Source of the DNA: Blautia faecis
Lineage (GTDB): Bacteria; Bacillota; Clostridia; Lachnospirales; Lachnospiraceae
Length of the DNA stretch: 64,000 nucleotides
NCBI RefSeq assembly: GCF_020554845.1
Contig: NZ_JAJCIA010000007.1
Coordinates: 1 to 64,000 of the forward strand
Direction: 5' to 3'
Position 1 is the first letter of the stretch. Each line of letters starts with the position of its first letter. Position numbers and translations under genes: made by a program. The notes under the pieces were generated by a model that saw nothing but the letters and a program-made list of their open reading frames with translations, was not told where the DNA came from and made no database searches. Below, in pieces: positions 61,089-64,000 of this stretch.

Positions 61089-62027
61089 ATGAAAACAGAA
61101 GTTACAGAATTACTTGGAATTGAATACCCGATCATTCAGGGCGGCATGGCCTGGGTGGCAGAATATCATCTGGCAGCAGCTGTTTCAGCAGCTGGCGGAC
61201 TGGGGCTGATTGGAGCCGCAAGCGCTCCTGCAGACTGGGTTCGTCAGCAGGTACGGGAGGTAAAAAAACTGACCGATAAACCTTTTGGTGTGAATATTAT
61301 GCTGATGAGTCCATACGCAGATGAGATTGCACAGGTAATTGTGGAAGAAAAAGTTCCAGTGGTTACAACCGGTGCAGGAAACCCTGAGAAATACATGAAA
61401 ATGTGGAAGGAAGCAGGAGTAAAGATCATTCCGGTTATTGCTTCTGTGGCTCACGCAAAGAGAATGGAGCGATGCGGAGCGGATGCCGTAGTGGCAGAAG
61501 GATGTGAATCCGGCGGCCATATCGGTGAGACAACCACAATGGTTCTGGTGCCTCAGGTCGTAGATGCAGTGAACATTCCGGTTATTGCAGCTGGTGGAAT
61601 CGCAGACGGAAGAGGGATTGCAGCAGCCTTCATGCTTGGTGCAAAAGCCGTTCAGATGGGAACTCATTTTGTGGCAACCACAGAGTGCTGGGCACATCAG
61701 AATTACAAAGATATGATACTGAAAGCAAAGGACATTGACACAAAAGTAACCGGTCGCTCCACCGGTCATCCGGTACGTGCTCTCCGCAATCAGATGACAA
61801 AAGAATACTTGAAAAAAGAGGCAGAAGGAGTTCCGTTTGAGGAACTGGAGCAGATGACACTTGGCAGCCTGCGCCGTGCTGTTGTAGACGGAGATGTGAA
61901 AATGGGAAGCGTTATGGCTGGTCAGAGTGCAGGACTTGTGAAGGAGCAGATGAGCTGTCAGGAACTGATCAGAAAGCTGGTAAAAGAGACGGATGCGTTG
62001 TTGAAAGGAACTGGAATTTATGAGTAA
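61089..62027 (+). CDS. fabK: Enoyl-ACP reductase II (FMN-dependent)
   Basis: A 312-aa cytosolic flavoenzyme for the last reduction of each elongation cycle; the triclosan-insensitive alternative to FabI. Features: YPIIQGGMAWVAEYHLAAAVS at the start, GVNIMLMSP, VAEGCESGGHIGE, the FMN phosphate region IPVIAAGGIADGRGIAAAFMLGA and VQMGTHFVAT. ATG 61089 follows TGGAG by about 7 bases; an ATG four codons upstream includes that site. It overlaps fabD by 8 bases. Confidence 0.95.
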   Translation: MKTEVTELLGIEYPIIQGGMAWVAEYHLAAAVSAAGGLGLIGAASAPADWVRQQVREVKKLTDKPFGVNIMLMSPYADEIAQVIVEEKVPVVTTGAGNPEKYMKMWKEAGVKIIPVIASVAHAKRMERCGADAVVAEGCESGGHIGETTTMVLVPQVVDAVNIPVIAAGGIADGRGIAAAFMLGAKAVQMGTHFVATTECWAHQNYKDMILKAKDIDTKVTGRSTGHPVRALRNQMTKEYLKKEAEGVPFEELEQMTLGSLRRAVVDGDVKMGSVMAGQSAGLVKEQMSCQELIRKLVKETDALLKGTGIYE

Positions 62028-62946
62028 GATCGCATTTCTTTTCCCTGGACAGGGAGCACAGAAGGCTGGAATGGGACAGGATTTTTATGAAAAGTATCCC
62101 TCTGCCAGACAGATTTTTGACCAGGCAAGTCAATGGCTTTCTCTGGATATGAAAGCTCTTTGCTTTGAAAAAAATGACAGATTAAACCTTACAGAATATA
62201 CGCAGGCAGCACTGGTAACCACTTGTCTTGCAATGGAAAAAGTGGTGGAGGAGTGTGGGCTTCATCCGGATATAACTGCCGGATTAAGCCTTGGAGAGTA
62301 CTGTGCCATCGCTGTTTCAGGTGGAATGAGTGTGAAAGATGCCATAGTAACTGTGCGAAAAAGAGGAATTCTTATGGAACACGCAGTGCCGGCAGGAGAA
62401 GGCTCTATGGCAGCTGTTATAGGTCTTGATGCAGATAAGATCCAGACCGCAATTGCAGGAACAAAGGCTGAAATTGCCAATTATAATTGCCCTGGACAGA
62501 TTGTTATCACAGGACCAAAACCCGCTGTAGAAGAAGCTTCTGTGAAGCTGAAAGAAGCCGGTGCAAGGCGTGTACTTTCCCTTGCAGTAAGTGGTCCTTT
62601 TCATTCCTCTTTGCTTCAAAATGCAGGAAAAGAACTGGAAAAAGAACTGTCAAAAGTAGAGTTTTCCGGTCTGAAGATTCCTTATGTGACCAATGTAACC
62701 GCCCAGTATGTGACAGACATCAGCGAGACAAAAAATCTTCTTGCAAGGCAGATTTCTTCCTCTGTTCTCTGGCTGCAGAGTGTGGAAAAGATGATTCAGG
62801 AGGGTGTGGATACTTTCGTAGAAATTGGTCCCGGAAAGACTTTGGCTGGTTTTATGAAGAAAATAGCGCCGGAAATGAAGACCTATAATATTCAGAATGT
62901 GGAAGATCTTGAACAGATTTCAGATCTTATACACAGTAGAAAATAA
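62020..62946 (+). CDS. fabD: Malonyl-CoA:ACP transacylase
   Basis: A 308-aa cytosolic enzyme that loads malonyl groups onto ACP. It has FLFPGQGAQKAGMG at the start, the nucleophile motif GLSLGEYCA (Ser near 92), a catalytic-site arginine region VRKRGILME, and the histidine in AVSGPFHSSLL, then IGPGKTLAGF. The start overlaps fabK's end by 8 bases, so the two are coupled. A 148-base gap before fabG shows no feature I recognise. Confidence 0.96.
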   Translation: MSKIAFLFPGQGAQKAGMGQDFYEKYPSARQIFDQASQWLSLDMKALCFEKNDRLNLTEYTQAALVTTCLAMEKVVEECGLHPDITAGLSLGEYCAIAVSGGMSVKDAIVTVRKRGILMEHAVPAGEGSMAAVIGLDADKIQTAIAGTKAEIANYNCPGQIVITGPKPAVEEASVKLKEAGARRVLSLAVSGPFHSSLLQNAGKELEKELSKVEFSGLKIPYVTNVTAQYVTDISETKNLLARQISSSVLWLQSVEKMIQEGVDTFVEIGPGKTLAGFMKKIAPEMKTYNIQNVEDLEQISDLIHSRK

Positions 62947-63094
62947 GATCAAAAACAGTTAATTAAAATAATACAGGTATTATCAGAAGCAGCCGATACG
63001 GAGAAATTCAGAAGTGGTTAACAAAGGAAAAGTTAATGTTTGTCGTGCTGGAAAAATATGATATTCACCTGACTTTACAGGAGTAAAACAAGGA

Positions 63095-63835
63095 ATGAAT
63101 GCAGAAAAAAAGATTGCAGTTGTAACAGGTGCTTCCCGTGGAATCGGAAGAGCAATTGCTCTTGAACTTGCTGCTAAGGGAGCATTTGTAGTTATAAATT
63201 ATAATGGTTCAAAAGAAAAAGCAGAGGCAGTGAAAGCAGAGATTATTGCTGCCGGAGGTTCGGCTGAAACCAGTCAGTGCAACGTATCTGACTTTGATGC
63301 CTGCGGTGCTTTTATTAAAGAAACAGTAAAAAAATATGGACAGATAGATATCTTGGTGAATAATGCAGGAATTACAAAAGACGGGCTTCTGATGGCAATG
63401 AGTGAGGAAGATTTCTGCAGGGTTATAGATACAAATCTTAAAGGAACTTTTAACTGCATTCGTCATGTGACCAGACAGATGTTGAAGCAGAAAAGCGGAC
63501 GCATTGTAAATATGGCATCCATTGTTGGCATCGGCGGAAACCCCGGACAGGCTAATTATGCAGCCTCAAAAGCAGGTGTGATCGGTCTCACAAAGACTGC
63601 AGCAAAGGAACTTGCATCAAGAGGAATTACCGTAAATGCCGTTGCTCCTGGCTTTATCAGAACGGACATGACAGATGTACTTTCTGATAAGGTAAAAGAA
63701 GAAACCTTGAAGAATATTCCTATGGGAACTTATGGTGAACCGGAGGATGTAGCCAAGGCAGTAGCATTCCTGGCATCACCGGAAGCCAGATATATTACAG
63801 GGCAGGTTTTGTGCGTAGACGGAGGAATGTTATGA
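63095..63835 (+). CDS. fabG: 3-oxoacyl-ACP reductase
   Basis: A 246-aa short-chain dehydrogenase, NADPH-dependent, reducing the keto group in each cycle. The cofactor motif is [16 protein letters not shown] is near 88. The catalytic Ser-Tyr-Lys set lies in [22 protein letters not shown]. The C-terminal [10 protein letters not shown] and [11 protein letters not shown] are typical of FabG. The start ATG follows a weak AAGGA. It overlaps fabF by 4 bases. Confidence 0.96.
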   Translation: MNAEKKIAVVTGASRGIGRAIALELAAKGAFVVINYNGSKEKAEAVKAEIIAAGGSAETSQCNVSDFDACGAFIKETVKKYGQIDILVNNAGITKDGLLMAMSEEDFCRVIDTNLKGTFNCIRHVTRQMLKQKSGRIVNMASIVGIGGNPGQANYAASKAGVIGLTKTAAKELASRGITVNAVAPGFIRTDMTDVLSDKVKEETLKNIPMGTYGEPEDVAKAVAFLASPEARYITGQVLCVDGGML

Positions 63836-64000
63836 GTAAAAGACGTGTAGTGGTGACTGGACTTGGAGCAGTAACACCTGTGGGAAATAATGTGCAGGCC
63901 TTCTGGGAAAGTGTAAAAACAGGTAAGGTAGGAATCGGAGAAATTACCAGATTTGATACTGCAGATTTTAAGGTGAAGCTTGCTGCAGAAGTAAAAAATT
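63832..64000 (+). CDS. fabF: 3-oxoacyl-ACP synthase II, N-terminal part (runs off the window)
   Basis: The first 56 codons are present. The start is [18 protein letters not shown], followed by [19 protein letters not shown], the standard FabF N-terminus. The catalytic Cys-His-His lie beyond the window. ATG overlaps the fabG stop (ATGA) with GGAGG 6 bases upstream, so it is the next gene of the same operon. Confidence 0.95.
   Translation, partial: MSKRRVVVTGLGAVTPVGNNVQAFWESVKTGKVGIGEITRFDTADFKVKLAAEVKN

Overview
The window looks like the chromosome of a Gram-positive, low-to-moderate GC member of the Clostridia, most likely Lachnospiraceae. The signs are AGGAGG-type ribosome binding sites, TTG/GTG alternative starts, FabK-type enoyl reduction in a fabH-acpP-fabK-fabD-fabG-fabF order, DUF4317, ThrE-type split exporters and C69 dipeptidase. 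Genus cannot be fixed from the sequence alone.

Layout. (1) 1-1.87 kb: guaA and its terminator. (2) 1.87-11.95 kb: a compact AT-rich defence island bracketed by a 16-bp direct repeat (1871-1886 and 11930-11945). Its left half is a minus-strand operon: XRE regulator, BcgI-like fused restriction-methylation subunit, two-TRD specificity subunit, HEPN protein. In the middle lies a scar of a mobile element (excisionase-like gene fused to a TnpV tail at a perfect hairpin). The right half is a plus-strand operon: an OLD/AbiL-like ATPase with a TOPRIM/RloB-like partner broken by one in-frame stop, then a short type II CBASS (CD-NTase, E2-like protein with SEC-C zinc motif, SLATT two-helix effector). 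(3) 12.2-20.3 kb: a complete Wadjet jetABCD anti-plasmid operon just outside the repeat. (4) 20.3-32.6 kb: metabolic and housekeeping genes (surface metallophosphoesterase/nucleotidase, XRE regulator, ThrE-type exporter pair, C69 dipeptidase, Hpt protein, PLP sulfur amino acid enzymes, DUF4317, HD hydrolase, secreted protein), separated by intergenic repeats. (5) 33-57 kb: a large cell-surface polysaccharide locus with about a dozen glycosyltransferases, UDP-GlcNAc 2-epimerase, a Wzm/Wzt-type ABC exporter, a pyruvyltransferase-like protein, GtrB-like and GtrII-like side-branch genes, an acyltransferase, a chimeric IS remnant and a DUF2142 membrane protein. Its core (about 37-53 kb) is visibly AT-richer than its flanks. 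(6) 57.2-59.3 kb: secreted transglutaminase-like protein with a Pro/Thr repeat linker and Ig-like tail. (7) 59.4-64 kb: the type II fatty-acid synthesis operon behind a promoter with a FabT-type operator, running off the window in fabF.

Two families of short, non-coding repeats are scattered between genes outside the defence island. R1 has about 17-bp inverted ends related to AGAGC-TGTTTGAAAAA; R2 has GTTACTGTTCAC ends. They often lie next to each other, and one R2 copy supplies the C-terminus and stop codon of an aminotransferase.

The strongest leads are the repeat-bracketed integrase-less island, the HEPN protein co-operonic with a BcgI-like system, the ATPase/TOPRIM pair with a disabled effector feeding into an E1-less CBASS, and the R1/R2 repeats. 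All functional calls are from motifs read by eye; no database search was run.
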